Shown here: in pieces, positions 26,901-36,826 of the stretch
Layout of the letters: each line of letters opens with the position of its first letter
How positions within the stretch are numbered: the stretch's first letter is position 1
NCBI GenBank assembly: GCA_963753055.1
Contig: CAVWAP010000002.1
Coordinates: 372,001-436,000 of the forward strand
Reading direction: 5' to 3'
DNA from: JAUWGC01 sp963753055
Lineage (GTDB): Bacteria; Bacteroidota; Bacteroidia; Bacteroidales; B18-G4
DNA: 64,000 nt
Position numbers and translations under genes: made by a program
Notes under the pieces: model-generated
Database searches by the model: none
The model's input: the letters and a program-made list of their open reading frames with translations, nothing else
What the model was told of the DNA's origin: nothing

Positions 26901-29900
26901 TCACAGAACCCAACACATCAATATAATTTTGCCGGGAATTATGAAGTAATCCTCAGTTATACTGATAATAATGGTTGTTCCGATGAAAAGGTCCATCCAG
27001 TTGGTGTGTTTCCATACCCTGATGTAGATTTTGTATCCAGCATGACCTCTGCCTGTATCAACGCCCAGGTTAATTTCAATGGCTTTAGCAGCGCCAATAT
27101 CGTATCATGGGATTGGGACTTTGGAGACGGGCAAACAGGGACCGGCCAAAATATCTCTCATGTTTATCAGACGTTTGGTCTGTTTGAAGTGTCATTGAAT
27201 GTAACCTCCGACAATGGCTGTGATAGTGTTGCATATCATAATGTGTACATCTCCCCTCCACCTACTGCAGATTTTGAATACTATGTGGTGCAGTGCGACA
27301 CAATTCAGTTTGTCGATTTGACAATTAAGCCACCAGGATATAATCTGGTGGGCTGGGCCTGGGATTTTGGCGATGGAGGCACCTCCGTTTTACAGAACCC
27401 ATGGCATGTTTATGACAGCAGCGGGGTTATTCTTGTTACCCTGATAGTTACTGCTGATAGCGCAGGATTATTGTGCAATGATACCATTACCAAACCGATC
27501 ACTGTCCCTGCCCGCCCCACCGTATATTTCACGTGGGATCCTGAGCCCACCTGCCTTGGCAACCCCACCTCTTTCTTTGGTACTTCGGGTAACAGCATCG
27601 CAGGATGGTACTGGGACTTCGGCGATGGCAACTTTGCCACCATCCAGGAGCCTGTCCATATGTACACCTACGCTGATTCCTTCAACGTGATCCTTGCCGT
27701 TACCGATATGAATGGCTGCACCGACACGGTGATGCATACGGTGACGGTTATTGAAGGCCCTGATGTTGACTTCACGGTCAACCCTAACCCTGCCTGCCAG
27801 GATAACCAGACCAGCTTCTCAGGCATCAGCAGTGGGAACATCATTAACTGGTCGTGGGACTTTGGCGATGGGGGAGTAGGCACCGGTCAGCACACCACAC
27901 ATACTTATGCCATAACGGGCACCTTCACCGTAGTGCTTACAGTTACTGACTCTTCAGGCTGCACGAATAATATCTCATACCCGGTATCAGTGAGCCCCCC
28001 CCCGACGGCTAACTTCACTTCATCATCCCCGGCCTGCTCGGCCGATTCCATCTTCTTTTTGAACTACTCCACCACGCCCAATGGCTATATCCAGGAGTGG
28101 GAGTGGGACTTTGGCGATGGCACGATCGTGACGATACAATACCCTAGTGATCCAGACATAGCGCACCTTTACGCAGGTGGCGGCACCTACACGGTGACCT
28201 TAACGATATTGGACTCAGACAGCTGCACGGACTTCTTCAGCCAGGATGTGGTGATCGAGGCCAGCCCTATAGCGGACTTTAACAACACGCCAGGCTGCCA
28301 GGGCGAGGCGGTAGTGTTTACGGACCTGTCCTCCCCTAACTCAGGCAGCACGATTGTAAGCTGGTTCTGGGAGTTTGACGACCCGGCCTCTGGCAGCAAC
28401 ACCTCTACGCAGCAGCACCCGACGCACCTATTCAGTGGCAGCGGCACCTACGATGTGATCCTGGTGATCCACAACGTGGCAGGCTGCGCCGATACGCTCA
28501 TCAAGGCAGTGGATGTGAATGAGCTTCCTGCGGTAGACTTCACGATGAGCACCGATACGGTATGTATCAATGAAGAGATCACCTTCACCAGCATAGCCCC
28601 AACGGCCTCTAACTACCTGTGGGACTTTGGCGATGGTGGCACAAGCGTACTGAGAGACCCGGTATATGTCTATACGACTGACGGTGTTTTCACCGTCACG
28701 CTGACAGTGACTGACGGCAATAGCTGTGAGAACTCCATGAGCCATGATGTAGTTGTTGACCCACTTCCCTGGGCAGCCTATAGCAACAGCGCCCCTGCCT
28801 GCACGAGCACGCCGGTTTACTTTACTGACCTGTCCAGCGCCGTCTCAGGCTTTTTAACCGAGTGGCACTGGTACTTTGGTGATGGCACTGATACGATCGT
28901 CTACTACCCTGATGATCCTGACGTGCACCACAGCTATGCTACGGCAGGCGATTATACCGCCATACTGGCGGTCACCAGCTCAGCGGGCTGTGTTGACTCT
29001 GTGAGCCAGGATCTGACGATCCTGCAGGGCCCGGAGGCACTGTTTGGTTATGAAGGCAGCAACTGCCAGGGATCCACCATGCAGTTCAACGACATGAGTA
29101 ATGCCTTTGGCTCTACGATAGGCTCATGGCAATGGAACTTTGGCGACCCGTCCTCCGGAGCTAATAACACGAGTAACCTTCAGAACCCGACCCACGTGTT
29201 TGACACGGCAGGCACCTACACGGTGACCTTGCAGGTTACCATCACCGAAGGCTGCTATGATGTTCTCACGCAAGATATTACGATAGCCCCACCGCCACCG
29301 GTATACTATTACACTGACCCACCCTCGAGCTGCTTTACCGATGTGACGTACTTCTATACTGATCCTGACTCTACGAACATTGCAGAGGTGGCGAGCTACC
29401 TGTGGGACTTTGATGACCCTGCCTCAGGAGCTAATAACCTGAGCACCTTGCAGGATCCCACGCATGTGTTTACCACACCGGGCACCTATAGTGTGACGCT
29501 GACGATCACCGATATTAATGGCTGTGAGAACATGATCACCCGGCAGGTGAGCGTGACGAACAAGCCTACGGCGGACTACAGCTATGAGCTGCCCTGTCTG
29601 GCAGATGCTACGCAGTTCTTTGATGGCTCGCTCTCCGGTGGTGCTCCTGTTACCAGCTGGTTCTGGGACTTTGATGACCCGGCTACTGCACCCAATAATA
29701 CGAGCAACCTACAGGACCCACGTCATATGTTCAGTGCGATGGGCACCTATACAGTGATGCTGATCGCCATGGATATCAACGGCTGTATGGATACCTCTTA
29801 CAAGACGATCGATGTGAGTGACTCCCCGACCTCTGCCTTCATGTTCCAGCAGGCGTGCGACCCACCGGGCACGGTGTTCTTCACCGACTCCTCGTTTATG

Positions 29901-30272
29901 GGCACCGGCGGGCAGCCTATCGTAGCGTGGAAGTGGGAGCTGGAGCCGGGCTACTTCTCCAGTGAGGTCAACCCGCAGTATACATACAACTATACCGACA
30001 GCTGCTACCAGGTCAACCTGACTGTGACGGATGAGCATGGCTGTGAGAACACCACCACCAGGGAGGTATGTGTCAATGATCCGCTGAGTGTATCCTTTAC
30101 GGGTAATGATGTATGTATGGGTGAAAGCGAACGTACTTCACCTCGAGCTATCTGCCAGGCACCGACAGCATCCTTCAGTGGAGCTGGGACTTTGGTGATG
30201 GCTCAGCGGTGCACCACACCGCGCATGATACTATCAGCCATACTTATAGCCAGGCGGGCACTTACCTGGTGA
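23916..30272 (+). CDS. Giant PKD-repeat surface protein 2, main part (gene spans 23916-31946)
   Basis: The gene starts at the ATG at 23916 (signal peptide to SVNVSAQ), 19 bases after gene 1, so the two are probably cotranscribed. The head differs from genes 1 and 3. Residues about 30-290 form a choice-of-anchor L domain (TAQQLVQEVLVGSGV, FVFGSEEYPEY-like NYVFGSEEYPEYVC, GDAGDSSYDSGVFLEA), followed by a Calx-beta-like segment (GVDYVTIPDSIVIPAG). Then come DAGSDE-type modules and about 21 PKD modules, 16 of them in the shared chassis. The frame is lost by a two-base insertion at about 30124-30128 and meets a stop at 30272. A one-base insertion at 30352-30353 restores the original frame. Without these two lesions one protein of about 2,676 residues, similar in layout to genes 1 and 3, would run to 31946. 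Confidence 0.85.
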   Translation: MRRYVRILKPLMAPAIIAIFLSLSVNVSAQLIVYDTLTAQQLVQEVLVGSGVSASNITYVGHDSAKGAFYNGSSTLLDLDHGVILSSGFAKEASGPVGFFATTGNGTPGDPDLEALIGSNTNDAAVLEFDFVPQSDTIRFNYVFGSEEYPEYVCSSFNDVFGFFIWGTNPATGLNYGGQNIAIIPGADPPLPVAINSVNNGSVGAFGSPGNCISLEYASLYIDNQAIGGLYIAYDGFTVVLTAELIVIPCETYHIKLAVGDAGDSSYDSGVFLEANSFSAKGLNTSVGFSQSSETFGATVEGCNNATITFELVDTQPDDYVINFTIMGTAINGVDYVTIPDSIVIPAGSLSDSIIIEPILDTLVEPTERIYLLMSYESACNNELDTLMIRIFDYSMDFVGLDTLHCETDIPDTLSGYPVGGIYSGNGVTGNIFDPSQANYGLNQVSYTYYYLDETQIPADTICSNMLTKNVWVMAQSDVEAGSDESICQNDPYDFSGASTLPTGLNYDSLFWTTTGSGTISDPTTLLPTYYPSLDELGDVIFTLTGYSPSPCYDDTSLMVLTIDTLPVAGFTTTPLDTCCVGELIAMDGYANCVINTWAWDFGDSNVDTGQNVTHAYTAPGEYTVALTVFNNYNCIDTVYYQKVVVEVNINFSMTNSPTCVNHNVDFTGSGDASFTDWLWNFGDGNTAIGKVVNHTYTTPGTYYVTLDVCSEQVLDSIIVHPLPVNDAGSDEATCEDVWFDFSTSTIPPAATDYGSILWYGGTGTFDDPTAVTPIYTPGPGELGLVTLTMVAYGLSPCENDTSQMTLNVIEGAYAQAGSDENTCIDEPFDFASSSFVPFATNWDTLYWSGGAGSFIDPNVEVPVYIPAPGEVGPITLTMVASGFIVNCDSVDEMTLTIRPEHLTPVDTTICYLDSVLAQGNWQFASGTFYDTLLSVFDCDSVIQTNLTVRPEIDYDFTTGPGDSICEGESISFSQSGSSTITSFLWDFGDGQTSTSQNPTHQYNFAGNYEVILSYTDNNGCSDEKVHPVGVFPYPDVDFVSSMTSACINAQVNFNGFSSANIVSWDWDFGDGQTGTGQNISHVYQTFGLFEVSLNVTSDNGCDSVAYHNVYISPPPTADFEYYVVQCDTIQFVDLTIKPPGYNLVGWAWDFGDGGTSVLQNPWHVYDSSGVILVTLIVTADSAGLLCNDTITKPITVPARPTVYFTWDPEPTCLGNPTSFFGTSGNSIAGWYWDFGDGNFATIQEPVHMYTYADSFNVILAVTDMNGCTDTVMHTVTVIEGPDVDFTVNPNPACQDNQTSFSGISSGNIINWSWDFGDGGVGTGQHTTHTYAITGTFTVVLTVTDSSGCTNNISYPVSVSPPPTANFTSSSPACSADSIFFLNYSTTPNGYIQEWEWDFGDGTIVTIQYPSDPDIAHLYAGGGTYTVTLTILDSDSCTDFFSQDVVIEASPIADFNNTPGCQGEAVVFTDLSSPNSGSTIVSWFWEFDDPASGSNTSTQQHPTHLFSGSGTYDVILVIHNVAGCADTLIKAVDVNELPAVDFTMSTDTVCINEEITFTSIAPTASNYLWDFGDGGTSVLRDPVYVYTTDGVFTVTLTVTDGNSCENSMSHDVVVDPLPWAAYSNSAPACTSTPVYFTDLSSAVSGFLTEWHWYFGDGTDTIVYYPDDPDVHHSYATAGDYTAILAVTSSAGCVDSVSQDLTILQGPEALFGYEGSNCQGSTMQFNDMSNAFGSTIGSWQWNFGDPSSGANNTSNLQNPTHVFDTAGTYTVTLQVTITEGCYDVLTQDITIAPPPPVYYYTDPPSSCFTDVTYFYTDPDSTNIAEVASYLWDFDDPASGANNLSTLQDPTHVFTTPGTYSVTLTITDINGCENMITRQVSVTNKPTADYSYELPCLADATQFFDGSLSGGAPVTSWFWDFDDPATAPNNTSNLQDPRHMFSAMGTYTVMLIAMDINGCMDTSYKTIDVSDSPTSAFMFQQACDPPGTVFFTDSSFMGTGGQPIVAWKWELEPGYFSSEVNPQYTYNYTDSCYQVNLTVTDEHGCENTTTREVCVNDPLSVSFTGNDVCMGESERTSPRAICQAPTASFSGAGTLVMAQRCTTPRMILSAILIARRALTW

Positions 30273-31946
30273 CTGTCACGGGGGTGAATACAGATAACTG
30301 CGAGAGTACAATGTACCAGGATATTCATGTCAATGCCCTTCCTGAGCCTGAACTTTTCAGCCAGTGCGGCCAAGTGCGATGAGCCTACGGTCTTCACCGA
30401 CCTGTCGGCCTCCCCGGGCACGGTTATTACGAGCTGGCAGTGGGACTTTGGCGATGGCACCTACTCTACGGCGCAGAACCCTCAGCACACTTACGGGCCG
30501 GAGGACAGCATCTACACGGTCACCTTAACGCTGACCAATGCAGCGGGCTGTGTTGACTCAATACAGCGTGAAGTAACTAAAGGCGTTTGTGTACAGGCGT
30601 TGTTTGACCTGACGAGCCAGACGGTGTGTAATGACCATGATGTATGCTTTGCAGACTACTCTTATGTCTACGCCGATGAGTACCCGTTGACCAGGTGGCA
30701 ATGGGACTTTGGCGATGGCACTACAGAGACCTATACGAACTACCAGGACAGCATCTGTCATGTTTACGCCAACAATGGCATTTACCAGGTGACCCTGACT
30801 GTCACCGCGCTGGTACATGGAGTGGATAACCAGGATTCTACCAGCCGCCAGGTACAGATCGCTACCTCACCGACATCGGACTTTGCCTCGAGCAAGCCCT
30901 GTATCAACTCCAATACGTTGTTTACAGATCTGACCCAGGGGCACGGGTCTATCATCACTTCCTGGAGCTGGAACTTTGGCGATATCAACGCTACCGGCGA
31001 TACTTCCACGCTGCAGAACCCAAGCTACAGCTATGCCAACCCTGGCACATACACCATAGAGCTGATCACCCGGAACAACTACGGTTGTACAGACACGCTG
31101 AGGGATGAGCTGGAGATCTTTGCCTTGCCTGAGGTAGACTTTTCATTCAACCTGCCCTGCGCAGGCAAGGTGACTCATTTTATGGATGAGACCATTGCCG
31201 GTCAGGCAGCCTTTAACCAGTGGAGCTGGAACTTTGGCGACAGCCAGAGCACGGGTGACACGTCCAACCAGCAGAACCCTGGTTATATCTATGGGCAGGA
31301 GGGTAACTACACGGTAGCGCTGCGGGTGACTGATGAGAACACGTGTGAGGATGTAACCAACAAGGTGATCGAGGTTTACCCGACCCCGGAGAGTGAGTTC
31401 AACACCGTCTCCAACTATGGCGGTATCCAGGGGCAGGTGCTGTGTGAGAACCTGACCTCGGGGGCAATACTGTATGCCTGGGACTTTGGCAACGGGCTGA
31501 CCTCTGAGCTGGAGAACCCGGTGACGGTGTATGAACAGGACGGCACATATATCATACAGCTGATCTCCACGAATGAGTACCAGTGTGCAGACACCTCTTA
31601 CCAGGAGTATGATCTGATCCTGCAGGGCCTGTATGTGCCCAATGCCTTTGTCCCGGAAGGGGATAACCTTGAGCTGCAGACGTTCAAGCCGGTAGGTTCA
31701 GGGCTGAAGTCCTACCTGATAGAGATCTTTGACAAATGGGGCACGCTGCTGTGGAGCTCCTCGAAGCTGGATAAGCAGGGAAGTCCGACAGAAGGCTGGG
31801 ATGGAACCTACAAGGGCTCATTATTACCGGTAGGTGATTATGTATGGAGCATCAATGCCCAGTTTGAGTCAGGCCACAGGTGGCAAGGATCAGATGTTGG
31901 TGATGGAAATACCAAGACCTACGGAACAGTTGCCCTGATAAGATAA
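27489..31946 (+). repeat. Shared chassis block, copy 2 (gene 2)
   Basis: The block is 4,458 bp, exactly three longer than copy 1; the excess equals the two insertions (+2 and +1) that break the frame. All other positions align without gaps as far as I could follow. Confidence 0.95.
30327..31946 (+). CDS. Giant PKD-repeat surface protein 2, C-terminal segment
   Basis: This is the last reading-frame segment of gene 2, in the same phase as the part before 30124. True homology to gene 1 resumes at about 30354 (FSASAAKCDEPTVF). It encodes five PKD modules (SWQWDFGDGTYSTAQ, RWQWDFGDGTTETYT, two WSWNFGD modules and one AWDFGNG module) and the type B T9SS sorting domain ending KTYGTVALIR. The apparent ATG at 30327 lies in the shifted stretch and is unlikely to be a real start. 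Without a secretion signal of its own the segment would not be exported, so it is best read as part of the 23916 gene. Confidence 0.8.
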   Translation: MSMPFLSLNFSASAAKCDEPTVFTDLSASPGTVITSWQWDFGDGTYSTAQNPQHTYGPEDSIYTVTLTLTNAAGCVDSIQREVTKGVCVQALFDLTSQTVCNDHDVCFADYSYVYADEYPLTRWQWDFGDGTTETYTNYQDSICHVYANNGIYQVTLTVTALVHGVDNQDSTSRQVQIATSPTSDFASSKPCINSNTLFTDLTQGHGSIITSWSWNFGDINATGDTSTLQNPSYSYANPGTYTIELITRNNYGCTDTLRDELEIFALPEVDFSFNLPCAGKVTHFMDETIAGQAAFNQWSWNFGDSQSTGDTSNQQNPGYIYGQEGNYTVALRVTDENTCEDVTNKVIEVYPTPESEFNTVSNYGGIQGQVLCENLTSGAILYAWDFGNGLTSELENPVTVYEQDGTYIIQLISTNEYQCADTSYQEYDLILQGLYVPNAFVPEGDNLELQTFKPVGSGLKSYLIEIFDKWGTLLWSSSKLDKQGSPTEGWDGTYKGSLLPVGDYVWSINAQFESGHRWQGSDVGDGNTKTYGTVALIR

Positions 31947-31989
31947 ATTGAATAATTCAATATTTTTCATTATCTTTCTCACCCAATTT

Positions 31990-31997
31990 TAGATTTG
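31990..31997 (+). promoter_or_regulatory. Candidate -7 element of giant gene 3
   Basis: TAGATTTG is a perfect match to TAnnTTTG, 26 bases before the start codon at 32024, in the 77-bp gap after gene 2. Only a T-run, not TTG, lies at the -33 position. Confidence 0.35.
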
Positions 31998-32023
31998 AAT
32001 AAAATCACTACTAAGATCTTCAA

Positions 32024-35000
32024 ATGATGAGATCAATAAACAAAACCTTACTAATCCTTTCTTTTTTATTATTTCTGCTTCCTGCCATTGTATTGGCTGA
32101 AGGATCGAATGAAATATATGTCAATAAAGCGAATGCCAATACAATGTTGTATTTATGCAATGATTTTGCTACACAATGCGCTGGAACCAGTGGTATTCGA
32201 ACTCAATTCGCTATTTATGATTGTGGTCCACGTGATCGTTTATACTTCGAGGTACAAAATACTGCAGAGAGAGTGTATCTAGGATTTAATGGAGATCCTG
32301 GTTTTGGATCTACAATCAGATATAGAATTAGGTATATAGATGGCTCTGTCGCTCAGCCAGAAACCAATCTCCCAACTGGAGGTACAGGTTTTATATCTGT
32401 AATTGATGAAGCCAGGGCAGGACCACTGCAATTGGGTGGTGCGGGTGGTTATGATGCTCATATTTTCTTTCCGGCAGATTCCGGGAGATATTATATTGAA
32501 TTTCAACGCTATGATAATTCATCAGGGAATGTAGATCTGGGTAGCTTTGAAATTGAACTTTTTGATATTACCATTGCTGACTCAATAACAAATATTGTTG
32601 AAACTGGCAGGGTTCATTCCCAGGGTTGGCAGTTTATAGAAGGTAGTGGTTTTGGTGGATGGAGTAGAAATTCATCTACTTTCTATGTTTACTCTAATGA
32701 TAGTATAATTACTTCGGTTGAGTATGAGGACATGGAGGGAAGGGCATGGATTATGTTTTGCAATGACAGGGGATGCCAGAATACAGGAGATTTTGAAGAA
32801 GACAGAAAATCACTTGAAAGTCAGCAAGCATATGTGCCACAATATAAAATTTTTCTTAATGAACCAGATCCGGACATGTTTCCACCGGCAAGCACTAATG
32901 GATCCATAATCCCTCCAATGCCCTGGGGGGAAACGTTTTGCGATAGTGGTGTTATTATCTTCCATGTTACTGTTGATAAACCAGCTGCCGTCGAAGTATT
33001 GCTTGACATTGATGACCCATATGTTGACCGGGTATTGCCATTTAATGTAGTTTCCGGGGAAAACCTGATTCCGTGGGATGGTAATGATGGTGCTGGTACT
33101 CCTGTGCCGAATGGTGTTGGTATCAATTTTAGGGTTTCCTATATTAATGGCCTGACCCACCTGCCTTTATATGATATAGAAGGAAATGAATTTGGGTTTA
33201 GAATACAACTTATCAATCCACCAGGTCCCATACCTCTTGTATATTGGGATGATTCAAATATTTTAGGAGATAATGGTCTTCCGATTGGAACAATCAATTT
33301 GACCGGTTGTAATAGTACAGCCCCTAATCCCGGATGCCACCCATGGACAACCGCTAATAATGAAGAATATGGAGATTTAAATACAATCAATACCTGGTGG
33401 TTCTCAGCATCTACTTCGACAGCCCCGGTATCAATTGTTGAAAAACGCAGTGCAGACTCATTAATTTTTGACCAGACTCCTCCCCAGGAGTATTGTGCCG
33501 GCTCTTACAGTTTATCTTTTTCTGTTGCACCTGATGTGAATACTGAAGAGTATCATTGGAACTACACAGGTACAGGTGCAACGATCAATCATATCAATCC
33601 TTCGGACCCTTTTATTACCATTGATTTCAGTCCAACCGCAACTGCAGGGAACATAGAAGTCTATGGTACAAATGCGAATTGTCCGGATCCAGGACCTACT
33701 TCTTACCTGTTCCTGAATATTAACGAAATTCCTCAACCGGTTATCAGCGTTGCTCCGAACGATACAGTATGCGTGGGTGAAACAGTGACATTTAATGGGT
33801 CTGAGAACCTCGGACTCAACATTACTAGCTGGTTCTGGGATTTTGGTGATGGTAACAGTTCCACTAGCCAGAATACTACGCATATTTATACTGCTCCGTA
33901 TACCGGTTCTGTCCAGCTAATAGTAATTACTGATGATGGTTGTACAGATACAACCTCTTTCCCGATCTGGGCTGTGGATGTTAATATCAACTTTACTATG
34001 AGCCCTGATCCCAGCTGTGAAGGTCATATGGTTACTTTTACAGGCACCGGTGATGCTACTTTCACAGATTGGAACTGGAATTTTGGTGATGGGAATACAG
34101 CTATTGGCAAGATAGTAACACATACCTATATCAACCCCGGAACCTATAATATTTCCCTGGATGTATGTTCGGAACAGGCATTGGATTCCATCATCGTTCA
34201 CCCATTGCCGGTTAATGATGCCGGTTCGGATGAGGCTACCTGTGAAGATGTCTGGTTTGACTTTTCAACATCAACTATTCCGCCTTCGGCAACAGATTAT
34301 GCTTCGGTATTCTGGTATGGAGGAACAGGCACATTTAATGATCCAACGGCCATAGCACCGATTTATACACCAGGAGCAACGGAACTGGGACTCGTGACAT
34401 TAACTATGGTGGCTTACGGCCTCGGCCCATGCGAGAATGATACTTCGCAGATGACGCTGAATGTGATAGAAGGCGCCTATGCTCAGGCCGGATCGGATGA
34501 AAATACCTGTGTTGATGTGCCATTTGACTTTGCTTCATCTTCCTTTGTTCCTTTTGCAACCAACTGGGATACATTATACTGGAGTGGTGGAGCAGGTTCC
34601 TTTATTGATCCGAATGCAACTGTGCCTGTATATGTACCAGCACCAGGAGAATTGGGCCCTATCACTTTGACCATGGTGGCTTCCGGCTTTATTGTCAACT
34701 GCGACTCGGTTGATGAGATGATCCTTACCATCAGGCCAGATTACCTCATGCCACAGGATACAACCATTTGCTATCTTGATTCAATGTTTGTCCAGGGAAA
34801 CTGGCAGTTTGCCTCCGGGACATTTTATGATACTTTGCTTTCTGTTTTTGATTGCGACAGCGTAATCCAGACTAACCTGACTGTCAGGCCAGAAATTGAT
34901 TATGATTTCACTACCAACCTGGATTCAATTTGTGAAGGGGAGTCGATCAGTTTCTCTCAATCTGGTTCTTCCACTATAACAAGCTTCCTGTGGGACTTTG

Positions 35001-35968
35001 GTGATGGACAGACCTCAACATCACAAGATCCAACACACCAATATGACTTCCCTGGAATCTACGATATTACATTAAGCTATACTGATGATAATGGATGTAC
35101 AGATGAGAAAGTACATGCAGTGAGAGTATTTCCTCATCCGGATGTTGAATTTACATCAAGTATGCTTTCAGGATGTATTAATGCTGAAGTTGCTTTTACC
35201 GGGTTGAGCAGTGCCAATATCGTATCATGGGATTGGGATTTTGGAGATGGACAAAACGGTGTTGGACAGAACATTACACATATTTATACAACCTATGGTT
35301 TGTTCCAGGTCACCCTGTCAGTAATGGCTGATAATGGTTGTGACAGCACTGTAACACATTCAATATATATTGCTCCTCCACCTACTGCCGATTTTGATTA
35401 TTATGTGGTGCAGTGTGACACCATACAATTTACGGATCTGTCTACAACCCCGCCTGGCTATAACCTGGTACAATGGCAATGGGATTTTGGCGATGGCGGT
35501 ACTTCCGTTTTACAGCACCCATGGCATGTTTATACAGTAGCGGTGGTATCTTTGGTAACCTTGATAGTGACGGCCGATAGCGCAGGGATCCTCTGCAACG
35601 ACACCATAACCAAACCAATCACTGTCCCGGCGCGTCCGACGGTATATTTCACGTGGGACCCTGAGCCCACCTGCCTTGGCAACCCCACCTCATTCTTTGG
35701 CACCTCGGGTAACAGCATCGCAGGCTGGTACTGGGACTTCGGCGATGGCAGCTTTGCCACCATCCAGGAGCCTGTGCATATTTACACCTACGCTGATTCC
35801 TTTAACGTGATCCTTGCCGTTACCGATATGAATGGCTGCACCGACACGGTGATGCATACGGTGACGGTTATTGAAGGCCCGGATGTTGACTTCACGGTCA
35901 ACCCTAACCCTGCCTGCCAGGATAACCAGACCAGCTTCTCAGGCATCAGCAGTGGGAACTATCACTAA
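32024..35968 (+). CDS. Giant PKD-repeat surface protein 3, N-terminal part (gene spans 32024-40067)
   Basis: The signal peptide (LLILSFLLFLLPAIVLAEG) is followed by the same head as gene 1 (EIYVNKANANTMLYLCNDF, FYVYSNDSIITSVEYEDMEG). Five PKD modules with DAGSDE-type modules resembling those of gene 2 come next, then the shared chassis. This unique 3.6-kb part is free of frame lesions. From 35960 onward the chassis copy carries single-base indels at 35959-35960, about 36722, 38080-38081, 38933-38934, 39117-39118 and 39802-39803, plus an in-frame TAG at 38950. Repaired, the protein would have about 2,680 residues with 21 PKD modules and a type B T9SS domain. It would be a surface protein like genes 1 and 2. 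The lesion pattern favours consensus errors over decay. Confidence 0.85.
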   Translation: MMRSINKTLLILSFLLFLLPAIVLAEGSNEIYVNKANANTMLYLCNDFATQCAGTSGIRTQFAIYDCGPRDRLYFEVQNTAERVYLGFNGDPGFGSTIRYRIRYIDGSVAQPETNLPTGGTGFISVIDEARAGPLQLGGAGGYDAHIFFPADSGRYYIEFQRYDNSSGNVDLGSFEIELFDITIADSITNIVETGRVHSQGWQFIEGSGFGGWSRNSSTFYVYSNDSIITSVEYEDMEGRAWIMFCNDRGCQNTGDFEEDRKSLESQQAYVPQYKIFLNEPDPDMFPPASTNGSIIPPMPWGETFCDSGVIIFHVTVDKPAAVEVLLDIDDPYVDRVLPFNVVSGENLIPWDGNDGAGTPVPNGVGINFRVSYINGLTHLPLYDIEGNEFGFRIQLINPPGPIPLVYWDDSNILGDNGLPIGTINLTGCNSTAPNPGCHPWTTANNEEYGDLNTINTWWFSASTSTAPVSIVEKRSADSLIFDQTPPQEYCAGSYSLSFSVAPDVNTEEYHWNYTGTGATINHINPSDPFITIDFSPTATAGNIEVYGTNANCPDPGPTSYLFLNINEIPQPVISVAPNDTVCVGETVTFNGSENLGLNITSWFWDFGDGNSSTSQNTTHIYTAPYTGSVQLIVITDDGCTDTTSFPIWAVDVNINFTMSPDPSCEGHMVTFTGTGDATFTDWNWNFGDGNTAIGKIVTHTYINPGTYNISLDVCSEQALDSIIVHPLPVNDAGSDEATCEDVWFDFSTSTIPPSATDYASVFWYGGTGTFNDPTAIAPIYTPGATELGLVTLTMVAYGLGPCENDTSQMTLNVIEGAYAQAGSDENTCVDVPFDFASSSFVPFATNWDTLYWSGGAGSFIDPNATVPVYVPAPGELGPITLTMVASGFIVNCDSVDEMILTIRPDYLMPQDTTICYLDSMFVQGNWQFASGTFYDTLLSVFDCDSVIQTNLTVRPEIDYDFTTNLDSICEGESISFSQSGSSTITSFLWDFGDGQTSTSQDPTHQYDFPGIYDITLSYTDDNGCTDEKVHAVRVFPHPDVEFTSSMLSGCINAEVAFTGLSSANIVSWDWDFGDGQNGVGQNITHIYTTYGLFQVTLSVMADNGCDSTVTHSIYIAPPPTADFDYYVVQCDTIQFTDLSTTPPGYNLVQWQWDFGDGGTSVLQHPWHVYTVAVVSLVTLIVTADSAGILCNDTITKPITVPARPTVYFTWDPEPTCLGNPTSFFGTSGNSIAGWYWDFGDGSFATIQEPVHIYTYADSFNVILAVTDMNGCTDTVMHTVTVIEGPDVDFTVNPNPACQDNQTSFSGISSGNYH

Positions 35969-36773
35969 CTGGTCGTGGGACTTTGGCGATGGGGGAGTAG
36001 GCTTTGGCCAGAACACCACGCATACTTATGCCAGTACAGGCACCTTTACGGTCATCCTTACAGTTACTGACTCTTCAGGCTGCACGAATAATATCTCCTA
36101 CCCGGTGTCAGTGAGCCCGCCACCGACGGCTAACTTCACCTCTTCCTCACCCGCCTGCTCGGCCGACTCCATCTTCTTTTTGAACTACTCCACCACGCCC
36201 AATGGCTATATCCAGGAGTGGGAATGGGACTTTGGCGATGGCACGATCGTGACGATACAATACCCTAGTGATCCAGACATAGCGCACCTTTACGCAGGTG
36301 GCGGCACCTACACGGTGACCCTGACGATATTGGACTCAGACAGCTGCACGGACTTCTTCAGCCAGGATGTGGTCATCGAGTCCAGCCCCATAGCGGACTT
36401 CAACAACACGCAAGGCTGCCAGGGTGAGGCGGTAGCGTTTACAGACCTGTCCTCCCCTAACTCAGGCAGCACGATCGTCAGCTGGTTCTGGGAGTTTGAC
36501 GACCCGGCCTCTGGCAGCAACACCTCTACGCAGCAGCACCCGACGCATCTATTCAGTGGCAGCGGCACCTACGATGTGATCCTGGTGATCCACAACGTGG
36601 CAGGCTGCGCTGATACGCTCATTAAGGCAGTGGATGTGAATGAGCTTCCTGCGGTAGACTTCACGATGAGCACCGATACGGTATGTGTCAATGAAGAGAT
36701 CACCTTCACCAGCCTGGCCCCACGGCCTCTAACTACCTGTGGGACTTTGGCGATGGTGGCACGAGCGTACTGA
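35871..36773 (+). CDS. Giant protein 3, frame segment 2
   Basis: True homology starts at 35961 after the inserted T at 35960 (AAC T ATC, where AAC and AAT both code Asn). It covers the GGVGFGQ, YPSDPDIAHLY and DDPASGSNTSTQQ PKD modules. It ends where one base is missing in a C-run at 36719-36722. There gene 1 has CCC and gene 2 has CCA at the same Pro codon. Confidence 0.7.
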   Translation: MKARMLTSRSTLTLPARITRPASQASAVGTITNWSWDFGDGGVGFGQNTTHTYASTGTFTVILTVTDSSGCTNNISYPVSVSPPPTANFTSSSPACSADSIFFLNYSTTPNGYIQEWEWDFGDGTIVTIQYPSDPDIAHLYAGGGTYTVTLTILDSDSCTDFFSQDVVIESSPIADFNNTQGCQGEAVAFTDLSSPNSGSTIVSWFWEFDDPASGSNTSTQQHPTHLFSGSGTYDVILVIHNVAGCADTLIKAVDVNELPAVDFTMSTDTVCVNEEITFTSLAPRPLTTCGTLAMVARAY

Positions 36774-36826
36774 GAGACCCGGTATATGTCTATACGACTG
36801 ACGGTGTTTTCACCGTCACGCTGACA

